Notes under the pieces: model-generated
The model's input: the letters and a program-made list of their open reading frames with translations, nothing else
Database searches by the model: none
Told to the model about the DNA's origin: nothing
Origin: Dyella flagellata
GTDB taxonomy: Bacteria; Pseudomonadota; Gammaproteobacteria; Xanthomonadales; Rhodanobacteraceae
Assembly (NCBI RefSeq): GCF_030160275.1
Contig: NZ_BSOA01000018.1
Span: 124,001-188,000 of the forward strand
DNA length: 64,000 nt
Direction: 5' to 3'
In this document: positions 16,527 through 24,798 of the stretch, piece after piece
How positions within the stretch are numbered: position 1 is the stretch's first letter
Layout: the number at the start of each line of letters is the position of its first letter
Made by a program: the position numbers and the translations under genes

Positions 16527-18404
16527 TCAAGGGGCGGCCGCCATGCCGGTCTTCTTCGCCGTAGCAATCCATGCATCGGTGCGCGCATCCAGCAAGTCCA
16601 GCGGCATTGCGCCGCCGCCAAGCATCTCGTCGTGGAAGGCGCGCAGGTCGAACTTCGCGCCGAGCTCCCGTTGCGCGCGTGCACGCAACGCGAGGAACTT
16701 CAGCTGTCCTAGCTTGTAGCCAAGCGCCTGCGCTGGCCATGCGACATAGCGATCGACTTCGGCCTGGATGCTCGCTTCGTCCTCCGCTGGATGCGCGCGG
16801 AAAAAAGCAAGCATTTGTTGGCGGTTCCAATGCAGATAGTGCACACCCGTGTCGAGCACCAGCCGGTCGGCGCGCAGCAACTCCTCGACCAGGTGTCCGT
16901 AGCGGCTGTAGGGATCTCTATAAAAGCCCATTTCCCCCGCCAGGCGCTCGGCATACAGCGCCCAACCTTCCACATAAGCGTTGTATTGCGCTTGCTGACG
17001 GAACGGAGGCAAAGGCAAAGTTTGCGCAATCGCTATCTGCAGATGATGCCCCGGTATCCCTTCGTGATACGCGGTGTCTTCGATGGTATACAGCGCACGC
17101 TTGGCGTAGTCGCCGGTATCGACCACCACTTGGCCGGGCCTAGAGCCGTCCGGTGTGCCTTGGCGATATTCGGCAAACGGTGCATTTTGTTCGCGATAGG
17201 CTTCGGTCGGCACGACCTCCAGCTTGCTGGCAGGCAGGCGGCCGAACAGCTTGGGTAGTTCCGGCTGCATGCCGGCGATGTAGCCGCGATAGCGATCAAG
17301 GATCTGCTCGCGCGAAGTGGCATACAGCTTGGGATTTTTCGCAACCGCGGCACGCAGGCTGGCCAGGTCCTGATAGCCCAGGCTGCGGGCGATTTTCAGC
17401 ATCTGCCCTTCGATGCGCGCCACCTCGTCCAGCCCGATCTGATGAATCTGCGCCGGACTCAAGTCAGTGGTGGTCTGCGCATGGATCGCAAAGCGATAGC
17501 GTTCATCGCCATCGGGCAGCGCCCAGATACCTTCCTGGGTGCGTCCGTGCGGCGCGTAGTCATTGGCCACGAATCGGGCCAGCTTGCGATAGGCCGGGCG
17601 AACTTCCTGGTCCACCGCATCAAGGATGGCTTTGCGCAGACGTTGCTGCTCGGCGGCCGGCATGCTGGTGGGAAAATGGGCTGCCGGCTGGCCGAATACA
17701 TTGGCAATGCCGGCCGGCGCAGCAATCTCGTCCGCCTGCGTGGCGACTTTCTCCAGCAGGTACTTCGGTTGCACCAGCTTGTCGGCGAGGCCTAGCCGTG
17801 ATGCGGCGATCAGCTGGTCGATCGCGTTGGGTAGGGCGTGCAGGCGCTTGAGGTAACCCTGATAGTGCTGCGTGCTGTCGAATGGAACGGCAGAGACGAA
17901 CTCGGCCAGCTGCAAATGCACGCCATTGATTTGATCCAGCGGCATTTCGTAGTTCTTCAGCCGGATCGATGTCAGTTCGTCCTGCAACTGGCGGATCATC
18001 ATCTTCTGGCTGAGTTGTTCCTGTTCGCTCAGACCGCTGAGGCCTAGTTGCTGGAAGCGATCGAGGAAATCTTGCAAGACGGTGCGCTGGGCCGCGGCGT
18101 GTGCTGGCGAGTAATCCGTCCAGCGATCGTTGTAGCGATAGTCGCCGATGGTGGTGGCGGTTTCCGGCGCTTCCTTGAGCTGGTACTCCCACTCCGCGGC
18201 CAGCAGCTGCTGTAAAGCTTTGCTGTTGGCAGACGGTGGCGCTGGCGTCGCCCTGGCTGGCAGTGCAACCAGGCTGAAGGTGACAAGGCCGCACAGGGTT
18301 ATTGCCCGTGCGACCGTTTGCACAAGTTTGCGGAACCTGGGGCGAACCTTCTCGCTACCCCAACACGGGGATACATACATGCATGGCAACGTCGAGATTC
18401 GCAT
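16527..18404 (-). CDS. DUF885-family putative metallopeptidase (first copy)
   Basis: This 625-residue protein has an N-terminal hydrophobic export signal (about 30-52, ending ALPARATPA). It shows the full family metal motif AYHEGIPGHHLQ and GWALYAERLAGEMGFY, and a C-terminal region typical of DUF885. It resembles the next gene over most of its length, so the two are tandem paralogues. The start is ATG 18404, 14 bp after the dehydrogenase stop; ATG 18380 is also possible. It lies in the hydroxyproline operon and may release hydroxyproline from imported peptides in the periplasm (inferred). Confidence 0.85.
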   Translation of the reverse strand: MRISTLPCMYVSPCWGSEKVRPRFRKLVQTVARAITLCGLVTFSLVALPARATPAPPSANSKALQQLLAAEWEYQLKEAPETATTIGDYRYNDRWTDYSPAHAAAQRTVLQDFLDRFQQLGLSGLSEQEQLSQKMMIRQLQDELTSIRLKNYEMPLDQINGVHLQLAEFVSAVPFDSTQHYQGYLKRLHALPNAIDQLIAASRLGLADKLVQPKYLLEKVATQADEIAAPAGIANVFGQPAAHFPTSMPAAEQQRLRKAILDAVDQEVRPAYRKLARFVANDYAPHGRTQEGIWALPDGDERYRFAIHAQTTTDLSPAQIHQIGLDEVARIEGQMLKIARSLGYQDLASLRAAVAKNPKLYATSREQILDRYRGYIAGMQPELPKLFGRLPASKLEVVPTEAYREQNAPFAEYRQGTPDGSRPGQVVVDTGDYAKRALYTIEDTAYHEGIPGHHLQIAIAQTLPLPPFRQQAQYNAYVEGWALYAERLAGEMGFYRDPYSRYGHLVEELLRADRLVLDTGVHYLHWNRQQMLAFFRAHPAEDEASIQAEVDRYVAWPAQALGYKLGQLKFLALRARAQRELGAKFDLRAFHDEMLGGGAMPLDLLDARTDAWIATAKKTGMAAAP

Positions 18405-18418
18405 TTGTTCGCCTGCAG

Positions 18419-20002
18419 TTATGCGGTGATGTCGCCGTCGGTCCAGTGACCGTCGACCCGTCTTTGCACACCGCCCGGATTACGGTTGCGCAATTCTGGC
18501 GGCAGCAGGCCTTCAGGCACGTTGTCGTAACTGTGCAGGGCGGTGAAGCGACGAATCGCCGCCGGCATGCCTACCGCAGTGAACCCGCCATGGCTAGTGC
18601 TGGGATAGGGGCCGCCATGGTTCATCGCCGCGCTTACTGCCACGCCGGTCGGCATCTTGTTGGCGATCAGGCGGCCAACTTTGTTGCGCAATACGCGTGC
18701 GGTGGCGTGCCAGGCATCATCATCGCTGTTGTCTGAAGCGCGGTAGATGGTGCCGGTGAGATTGCCTTCGAAAGCGGCGGCGATGTGCGGCATCGCTGCT
18801 GTATCCGCAGCACGCACGATCAGGCTGGCGGGACCGAATGCTTCGGCTTGCAGGGCTTGTGCGTGAGCAATGAAGTGCTCGCCGTCCACCTCCAGCAAGG
18901 TGGGTTGGAAGCGATACGCGTCGCCGGCATTACCGCCGGTAAGCAATTGCGCGCCGGCATGCAGCAGCTCATGCACGGCCTGTGCGAGGCCCTGCTGCAC
19001 TCCGCGGGAGAACAGCACCTTGGGCTCGGCTTCGGCGAACAGCTTGAGGGCAGCTGCGACGAAGGCATCACCAGGCTCGCCCCTGGGCACGATCAGCACG
19101 CCGGGATTGGTGCAGAACTGGCCACTGCCCATGGTGCAGGAGGCGAAGAATTCCTGCGCCAGCGCCTCGCCACGTTCGGCCAGCGCACCCGGCAGCAAGA
19201 ACACCGGATTGATGCTGGAAAGCTCGGCATACATCGGCACGCCGGCCTTGTCAGCGGCGGCCTTCAGCGCCAGGCCGCCCCAGCGGCTGCCGGTAAAGCC
19301 GATGGCGCCCAGTCGCGCATCGCCGGCCAAGGCGATGCCAAGCTGGCTATCGAAGCGATACAGCATCTGCACGGCTGCCGCTGGCAGTCCTGCCTGCAGC
19401 AAGGCCTCATGCGCAAGCTGCGCCAGCCGCTTGCTGGTGGACGGATGCGAGGGGTGCCCCTTGGCGATCACCGGATTGCGTGCCGCCACGGCCGAGGCGA
19501 AATCGCTACCGGCAATGCCGTTGAAGGCGAATGGGAAATTGTTTGGCCCATACACCAGTACCGGCTTGTTGAGCGAGGCGCGATGCGCACGCAAGCCGCC
19601 TTGTGTATCGATCACCGGATCGGTCCAGGAATACTCGCGCACCGCCTTGGCGGCCAGACGCAGCTGATTGCTGGTGCGAGGCAGTTCCACCGAGCGCAGG
19701 CGTGGTTCGACCGGCAACGCGGTCTCCTCATGCGCCAGCGTTACCAGGCAATCGGCATCGGCATCGATCGCGGCGGCATAGCCTTCCAGGAAGTCTGCGA
19801 TACGCGCGGGCGGCGCGGCATTCAACTCGTCGGCTACGCCGATTGCCGCCTGCATTGCCGCTTCGATATCGGCCGGGCCGCTGACCGGAAAGGCGGGGCC
19901 GATCGCTTCGGCGCGGCTGGGGTCTTCGGCGCGGAAACTGCCTTGCGCATCCAGCGGTGCGCGCCATTGGCCGCCGATCAGTACGGGTTCCAGCGCGCTC
20001 AT
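18419..20002 (-). CDS. Alpha-ketoglutaric semialdehyde dehydrogenase
   Basis: This 527-residue aldehyde dehydrogenase uses NAD(P)+ to oxidise 2,5-dioxopentanoate to 2-oxoglutarate, the last step of hydroxyproline breakdown. Visible landmarks are NNFPFAFNGIAG, the GFTGSRWGG cofactor turn, the catalytic Glu in YAELSSINPVF and the catalytic Cys in GSGQFCTNPG. The unusual HPSHPSTS segment is typical of the KGSADH subgroup. ATG 20002 starts 1 bp after the upstream deaminase stop (TGACATG), showing a tight operon. Length and motifs are normal. Confidence 0.92.
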   Translation of the reverse strand: MSALEPVLIGGQWRAPLDAQGSFRAEDPSRAEAIGPAFPVSGPADIEAAMQAAIGVADELNAAPPARIADFLEGYAAAIDADADCLVTLAHEETALPVEPRLRSVELPRTSNQLRLAAKAVREYSWTDPVIDTQGGLRAHRASLNKPVLVYGPNNFPFAFNGIAGSDFASAVAARNPVIAKGHPSHPSTSKRLAQLAHEALLQAGLPAAAVQMLYRFDSQLGIALAGDARLGAIGFTGSRWGGLALKAAADKAGVPMYAELSSINPVFLLPGALAERGEALAQEFFASCTMGSGQFCTNPGVLIVPRGEPGDAFVAAALKLFAEAEPKVLFSRGVQQGLAQAVHELLHAGAQLLTGGNAGDAYRFQPTLLEVDGEHFIAHAQALQAEAFGPASLIVRAADTAAMPHIAAAFEGNLTGTIYRASDNSDDDAWHATARVLRNKVGRLIANKMPTGVAVSAAMNHGGPYPSTSHGGFTAVGMPAAIRRFTALHSYDNVPEGLLPPELRNRNPGGVQRRVDGHWTDGDITA

Positions 20003-20003
20003 G

Positions 20004-20912
20004 TCAGAGGCTCGGCTGGTTGGCGATGGCATGGTCGATCACCTTCAGGGCGTATTCGCGCTCAGCGCCGGTCACCGGCAGGCGCGGCGCGCGTACGCGT
20101 TCGCTGCCCATGCCGGTTTTCTCCTGCACCAGCTTGATCAGCTGCACGAAGGTAGGCACGGTGTCCAGGCGCAACAATGGCAGAAACCACTTGTACAGCG
20201 ATTCGGCCGCTTTGGGGCCACCCTCGCGCGCCAGCTCGAACAGCCGCACCGATTCCTTCGGATAGGCATTGACCAGGCCCGCGATCCAGCCGTTTGCGCC
20301 CATCGCGACACCTTCCACCAGCGCATCGTCCATGCCCACCAGCAATTGCAGGCGCTCGCCCAGCAACGCGCGAATACCGGCAAAGCGACGCACATCGGCG
20401 GAAGATTCCTTCACCGCCTGCAGGTTGGGGAATTCGGCGGCGAGTTCGGCAATTTGCGCCGGCGCGAAATCCGTTTTGTAGGCAACCGGGTTGTTGTACA
20501 GCATGCACGGCAGATCGGTGGCAGCGATCACCGCGCGCACGTGCGCGCCCATTTCGCGCCAATCGGTGGAATACACGTAGGGCGGCAATACCATCAGGCC
20601 GCCGCAGCCGATGGCTTTGGCCTCCTTGGCAAGCTTGACGGCTTCGCGCGTGGAGAGTGCGGCGATGCCTGGAATCACCGGTGCGCGCCCTTCCACCGCC
20701 TGCACCAGGGTGCGCAGGATGTCGAGCTTTTCCTCGAAGCTCAACGTAGCCGCTTCTCCCAGCGAGCCCAGGGGCACGATGCCACGGCAGCCCGCGTCGA
20801 TCAGCTGCTTGGCATGCTTGGCCAGGAAGGCGTGGTCGACCTGGTCGTCGGCGGTGAATGGCGTGGTGATGGCGGGCAGCACACCGTGCCACATGGAAGT
20901 CGTGTTGCTCAT
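20004..20912 (-). CDS. DapA-family delta1-pyrroline-4-hydroxy-2-carboxylate deaminase
   Basis: This 302-residue (beta/alpha)8 enzyme of the dihydrodipicolinate synthase family has PLGSLGEAATLSFEEK, the tyrosine-bearing MLYNNPVAYKTD and the Schiff-base Lys in LQAVKESSAD. In the hydroxyproline pathway it removes ammonia from the pyrroline made by the dehydrogenase and yields 2-oxoglutarate semialdehyde. Its start ATG 20912 overlaps the upstream stop by one base (TGATG). Position between the D-hydroxyproline dehydrogenase and the semialdehyde dehydrogenase genes supports this over a lysine-synthesis role. Confidence 0.9.
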   Translation of the reverse strand: MSNTTSMWHGVLPAITTPFTADDQVDHAFLAKHAKQLIDAGCRGIVPLGSLGEAATLSFEEKLDILRTLVQAVEGRAPVIPGIAALSTREAVKLAKEAKAIGCGGLMVLPPYVYSTDWREMGAHVRAVIAATDLPCMLYNNPVAYKTDFAPAQIAELAAEFPNLQAVKESSADVRRFAGIRALLGERLQLLVGMDDALVEGVAMGANGWIAGLVNAYPKESVRLFELAREGGPKAAESLYKWFLPLLRLDTVPTFVQLIKLVQEKTGMGSERVRAPRLPVTGAEREYALKVIDHAIANQPSL

Positions 20913-22198
20913 CAGAAGAGTCCTTCGGTATCGGAGGGAGAGGGGACGTCGCCCAGCGTGGAAAGCCGGGCTGGAAACAGGGGTGGGCGTTGCCCACTGC
21001 GTGGAAAGCGGCCAAGTTCCGCCAGGGCCGTACCGCAAATGCGCCCCTGGCAGGCGCCCATGCCGCAGCGGGTGGCAAGCTTGGCGCTGCGCGCATCGTC
21101 GAAGCCCTGCAGCGCCTGCAGGGGTACGTCTTCGCAGCGGCAGATCAAGGTGTCGGGATCGGCCAGCGCATGGATGCCCGGATCGAGCTTGAAGTGTTCG
21201 CGCAGCGCCGCCGCGAAATTACGCACATGCCGCCGTTGCCACAGCAGCGGGGCTTCGATGCCGGCTCCGGTCGCGGCGAGTCCGGCAATGCGGCCTTCCA
21301 GCCACGCACAATCGCGTCCGCCAATGCCGCAGAGTTCACCGGCGGCGTAGACGTTGGCGATGCTGGTGCGCTGCGAATCGTCCACGCTTACATAGGGATG
21401 CGCAGCTTCCTGTTTCATCGCGCAACCGAGCATCTGCGCAAGTTCGACATTCGGCACCAGGCCATAACCCACGGCGAGCTGCTCGCATTCGATGCGCTCA
21501 ATCCCGTGTGGGCCTTCCACTTCGATCAGCTGCAACGCGTCGCTGCCGACCGCGCGTGCCACGATGCTGCCGTAGCGATATGCAATACCCGCCAATTGGC
21601 AACGCAGTGCTGCTGCCTGCAAGGCTTTGCCGGGCCAACGCCACAGCTTGCGGGCAAAACCATGCACAGCGGCTTTGCTCGCCTGTTCGTAAATACCCAG
21701 TACATGAGCGCCGTGCCGTTTCGCCGTGGCTGCGGCAGCCAGCAACAACGGACCGCTGCCGGCAATCACCACACGGCGTCCGCCAAGTGGCCAGCCTTGC
21801 TTGGCCAGTGCCTGCAATCCACCTGCGCCGGTTACGCCGGGCAAGGTCCAGCCCGGGAATGGCAAGAGCAATTCGCGCGCGCCAGTGGCGAGGATCAGCG
21901 CACTATACGTAATGCTCAATGCCTGCCGTTCGTTCTGCAATAACAATGCGTTTGGCTCGGCGGCAATCACTTGCGTCTGCGGCATCCACATCGCATTCGG
22001 ATGATTAAGCAGATGGGCAAGCATGTGCTCGGCGCGATGCGGCCAGCCGTACTTGGCATCCTTGCGCCAAACCTGGCCGCCAGCCGTGGCTTGGGCATCG
22101 AGCCACGCAACACGTGCGCCACGCGCGAGCGCGGCTTCCGCCGCGGCCATTCCTGCAGGCCCCGCACCGACGATCACGATATCGTAGTGCTCACTCAT
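20912..22198 (-). CDS. D-hydroxyproline dehydrogenase, FAD/NAD-binding subunit with BFD iron-sulfur domain
   Basis: This 428-residue protein starts with a dinucleotide fold (YDIVIVGAGPAGMAAAEAAL), has a second one near residue 150 (VIAGSGPLLLAAAATA), and ends with a BFD-like [2Fe-2S] segment (ICRCEDVP...CGMGACQGRIC). It is an HcnB-type subunit, like the alpha subunit of bacterial D-hydroxyproline dehydrogenase. It overlaps the small ferredoxin-like subunit gene by 8 bp (ATGAGTGA) and the deaminase gene by 1 bp, so the three are co-translated. Confidence 0.9.
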   Translation of the reverse strand: MSEHYDIVIVGAGPAGMAAAEAALARGARVAWLDAQATAGGQVWRKDAKYGWPHRAEHMLAHLLNHPNAMWMPQTQVIAAEPNALLLQNERQALSITYSALILATGARELLLPFPGWTLPGVTGAGGLQALAKQGWPLGGRRVVIAGSGPLLLAAAATAKRHGAHVLGIYEQASKAAVHGFARKLWRWPGKALQAAALRCQLAGIAYRYGSIVARAVGSDALQLIEVEGPHGIERIECEQLAVGYGLVPNVELAQMLGCAMKQEAAHPYVSVDDSQRTSIANVYAAGELCGIGGRDCAWLEGRIAGLAATGAGIEAPLLWQRRHVRNFAAALREHFKLDPGIHALADPDTLICRCEDVPLQALQGFDDARSAKLATRCGMGACQGRICGTALAELGRFPRSGQRPPLFPARLSTLGDVPSPSDTEGLF

Positions 22199-22433
22199 CG
22201 GTCATCACCTGCATGCCTTCGCGCACCGGCACCATGCACGCGCGTTGCTGCGCTATTCCATCTATGCGCACACGGCACTCGAAACAGACGCCCATGCCGC
22301 AAAATGCCGCACGCGCCTGCCCGCGCGGGGAGCGGCGGAATGGCCATTGCAATCGCGCAATGGCTGCCGCCACGCTGATACCGGCCGGTACATCGAGCGC
22401 TTGCCCGTTGATAGCGATGCGCACCTGATTCAT
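22191..22433 (-). CDS. D-hydroxyproline dehydrogenase, small [2Fe-2S] subunit
   Basis: This 80-residue ferredoxin-like protein (HcnA-type, Fer2_4) has the cysteine pattern FCGMGVCFECRVR...RACMVPV, which binds one [2Fe-2S] cluster. It fits the gamma subunit of a heteromeric D-amino-acid/hydroxyproline dehydrogenase. ATG 22433 overlaps the preceding subunit stop by 4 bp (ATGA), and its own stop overlaps the next start by 8 bp. A longer frame upstream exists but would lie inside the preceding gene. Confidence 0.88.
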   Translation of the reverse strand: MNQVRIAINGQALDVPAGISVAAAIARLQWPFRRSPRGQARAAFCGMGVCFECRVRIDGIAQQRACMVPVREGMQVMTDE

Positions 22434-23533
22434 GCCCACGTAGCCACCCGCGCGGGATCGTAGGGGCGCGCATTGATCGCCGTCGTGCGGCCGAGCCACT
22501 GATCGATAACCAGGCGTGCACTGCCTAGCGAGGTGGTGATGCCCAGACCTTCATGGCCGGCGGCCACCCATACATTCGGGCGTTCCGGGACACGGCCGAG
22601 GTAAGGCAGGCCGTCCACGCTGACTGGACGGAAACCGGTCCAGATACGCAGTGCATTGAGTTGGCGCAAGGCAGGCAGATAACGAAAGCTCCGTTCCAGC
22701 ATGCGTCGGACCATGGACATAGACACTTCCGAAGTATCGCTGCCGTATTCGCGCGATGAGCCGATCAGGATCTGCCCGGTGGGCCGCGGCTGCACGTTGA
22801 AGGCGACGCTGCTGTCCGCATCGCCATGTGCGCTGTCCGCGTAGCCCAATTCCAGCAATTGATGGTGGATGACACCGGGATAGCGATCGGTGATCACCAG
22901 ATGGCCTTTGCGCGAGCGCATCGGCAATTGCGGCAAAAGCTGGGGCAGGGCACAACCGGTGGCGACCAGCACGGAACCGGCCAGGCCCGTCCGATCTTCA
23001 AGTTGCACGCCGTGCGAGGTGATGGCGGTGGCGCGCTGTGGATAAAGCGCGGCGCCACGTGCGCATGCGCGATTGAGCAGGTGACGCGCCATGCCGGGCG
23101 GATATACCACCGCTTCGCGGGGCACGCGCATACCTCCCGTCAGGCCACGTTGCAGGGCAGGTTCAAGCCGATAAAGCTGATCGCTGTCGATGCGTTCGGC
23201 CTGTACGCCCACCGCGGCAAGACGGGCGATTTTTGCTGGAATGTGTGCATATTCTGCTTCGTTGCTGGCTACCCACAAGGTGCCGCAACGGCTGTACTCG
23301 ATCTGCTCGATGCCGGTGAAGTCTTCCCACAGAGCAAGCGAATAGTTGGCCAGCGCAAGTTCGGCCGGATCGTCGTCCATCGCCACCAGATGCCCCATCG
23401 CCGCGGCGGTGGCGCCACCGCCGATCGGGCCTGGTTCGATGATCGCTACGCGCAGCCCTTCCCGGCTGGCGTAGTCCGCACAGGCCGTGCCGATGATGCC
23501 TGCCCCGACGATGATCAGGTCGTAACTCTTCAC
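22430..23533 (-). CDS. D-hydroxyproline dehydrogenase, FAD oxidase-type catalytic subunit
   Basis: This 367-residue DAO-family flavoprotein (HcnC-like) has an N-terminal FAD fold, [20 protein letters not shown], the [15 protein letters not shown] segment and a C-terminal [15 protein letters not shown] typical of glycine/D-amino-acid oxidases. It would oxidise cis-4-hydroxy-D-proline to the pyrroline and pass electrons to the Fe-S subunits. The start is GTG 23533, which overlaps the epimerase stop by 4 bp (GTGA); there is no better ATG at the family start position. Confidence 0.88.
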   Translation of the reverse strand: MKSYDLIIVGAGIIGTACADYASREGLRVAIIEPGPIGGGATAAAMGHLVAMDDDPAELALANYSLALWEDFTGIEQIEYSRCGTLWVASNEAEYAHIPAKIARLAAVGVQAERIDSDQLYRLEPALQRGLTGGMRVPREAVVYPPGMARHLLNRACARGAALYPQRATAITSHGVQLEDRTGLAGSVLVATGCALPQLLPQLPMRSRKGHLVITDRYPGVIHHQLLELGYADSAHGDADSSVAFNVQPRPTGQILIGSSREYGSDTSEVSMSMVRRMLERSFRYLPALRQLNALRIWTGFRPVSVDGLPYLGRVPERPNVWVAAGHEGLGITTSLGSARLVIDQWLGRTTAINARPYDPARVATWA

Positions 23534-24471
23534 GCCGAGCCAATGCCCCATGCCAGCGGATCGTTCTCGTCGTCGATCAACAACTGGCCTTGTGCAGTGA
23601 TGTGTGCGCTGCCGGTAATACGGGGCAACACGCCGCGTGTACCGGGCGTGTACTGCGCATCGAACACGCTGTCTAGAATGCCTGCCTGCCGCCACACCTG
23701 GCCAGGCGCCAGCTTGCCGTCGGCGGCCAGGCAGGCCACCTTGGCGCTGGTGCCGGTGCCGCAAGGCGAGCGGTCATAAGCAAGTCCGGGGCACAGCACG
23801 AAGTTGCGCGCGTCGGCGTCAGCTTGCAGTGCTGGTCCGTTGAGCTCGATGTGGTCGATCTCGCCATCGGCGCCGCGAATATCGGCGGCCTCCAGTGCAA
23901 GGCCAATCGCTTCGGTGTACAGCGTCAAGGCGCGCTGGTTGGCGAGCGTGAGCGGGAGGGGGCTATCGTTGCTGATGAAGAACCAGTTACCGCCCCAGGC
24001 GACGTCGCCTTTCACCTTGCCGTAGCCCGGCACATCCAGCTCGATGTCTTTGGCGTGGCGGTAGCTTTCCACGTTGTCGATTGATACGCGTCCATCCGCA
24101 TGCAACTCGATGCCCACCATGCCGACTGGCGTTTCCAGTTGGTGCCGGCCGGGAGCGATGCGTCCGAGATGGTGCAGGGTGCGGATCAGCCCGATGGTGC
24201 CGTGGCCGCACATCCCCAGGTAACCCACGTTGTTGAAGTAGATCACCCCGGCGCAAGCCGACGGATCGCTGGGCGGCAACAGCAGCGCGCCCACCATGGT
24301 GTCCGAGCCGCGCGGTTCGCAGGCAATCGCCTGGCGCCAGCGGTCGTAGCGGCTGCGGAACAAGTCGCGGCGCTCGGCCAGCGAGCCGGGCCCAAGGTCC
24401 GGAAAACCCGCGAGCACCACCCGGGTGGGCTCCCCGCCGGTATGCGAGTCGATGAAGTCGATGGTATGCAT
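23530..24471 (-). CDS. 4-hydroxyproline 2-epimerase
   Basis: This 313-residue enzyme of the proline racemase family interconverts trans-4-hydroxy-L-proline and cis-4-hydroxy-D-proline by a two-base mechanism. Both catalytic cysteines are present: [12 protein letters not shown] and [12 protein letters not shown]. In the related 3-hydroxyproline dehydratases the second Cys is Thr, so epimerase is favoured. [20 protein letters not shown] is the usual family start (ATG 24471); an upstream in-frame GTG at 24498 is rejected. It is the first gene of the operon, with an operator candidate 58 bp upstream. Confidence 0.93.
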   Translation of the reverse strand: MHTIDFIDSHTGGEPTRVVLAGFPDLGPGSLAERRDLFRSRYDRWRQAIACEPRGSDTMVGALLLPPSDPSACAGVIYFNNVGYLGMCGHGTIGLIRTLHHLGRIAPGRHQLETPVGMVGIELHADGRVSIDNVESYRHAKDIELDVPGYGKVKGDVAWGGNWFFISNDSPLPLTLANQRALTLYTEAIGLALEAADIRGADGEIDHIELNGPALQADADARNFVLCPGLAYDRSPCGTGTSAKVACLAADGKLAPGQVWRQAGILDSVFDAQYTPGTRGVLPRITGSAHITAQGQLLIDDENDPLAWGIGSA

Positions 24472-24528
24472 GGCGGCATCTTCGTCCTTGTGCGTCACGA
24501 CCGTCTAGATGCGGCTTGCTGAGTACTG

Positions 24529-24546
24529 ATGCGGAATTTCGCACAA
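24529..24546. promoter_or_regulatory. Shared operator candidate, copy 1 (upstream of the hydroxyproline epimerase gene)
   Basis: ATGCGGAATTTCGCACAA contains the near-palindrome TGCGGAATTTCGCA (12 of 14 bases self-complementary). It lies 58 bp upstream of the epimerase start. The same sequence with one change recurs at 13209-13226. The form suits a dimeric repressor such as an IclR- or GntR-type regulator, but no such gene is in the window. Confidence 0.62.
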
Positions 24547-24798
24547 TGAAAGGCTATGCAAGGGTTCGAAAACCACCGTTAGAATGGCGCCCACATTGGC
24601 CTGAATCGACCATTGCGGCGCAGGGCAGCCATATCAGCGAAGCTCGTATTTGCGCATATCGATGATGGTCGCCGGGGGCGAAGGCTTGCAGACTTGCGCG
24701 GGAAGCCCGGCCGGTTTGGCCTGCCCCGCGCTTGGCGCTCGGCCCGATTTGTGCTTGTCTAGCGGACTCTGCCGCCGGCGTTGAAGGGAAGACGACAG

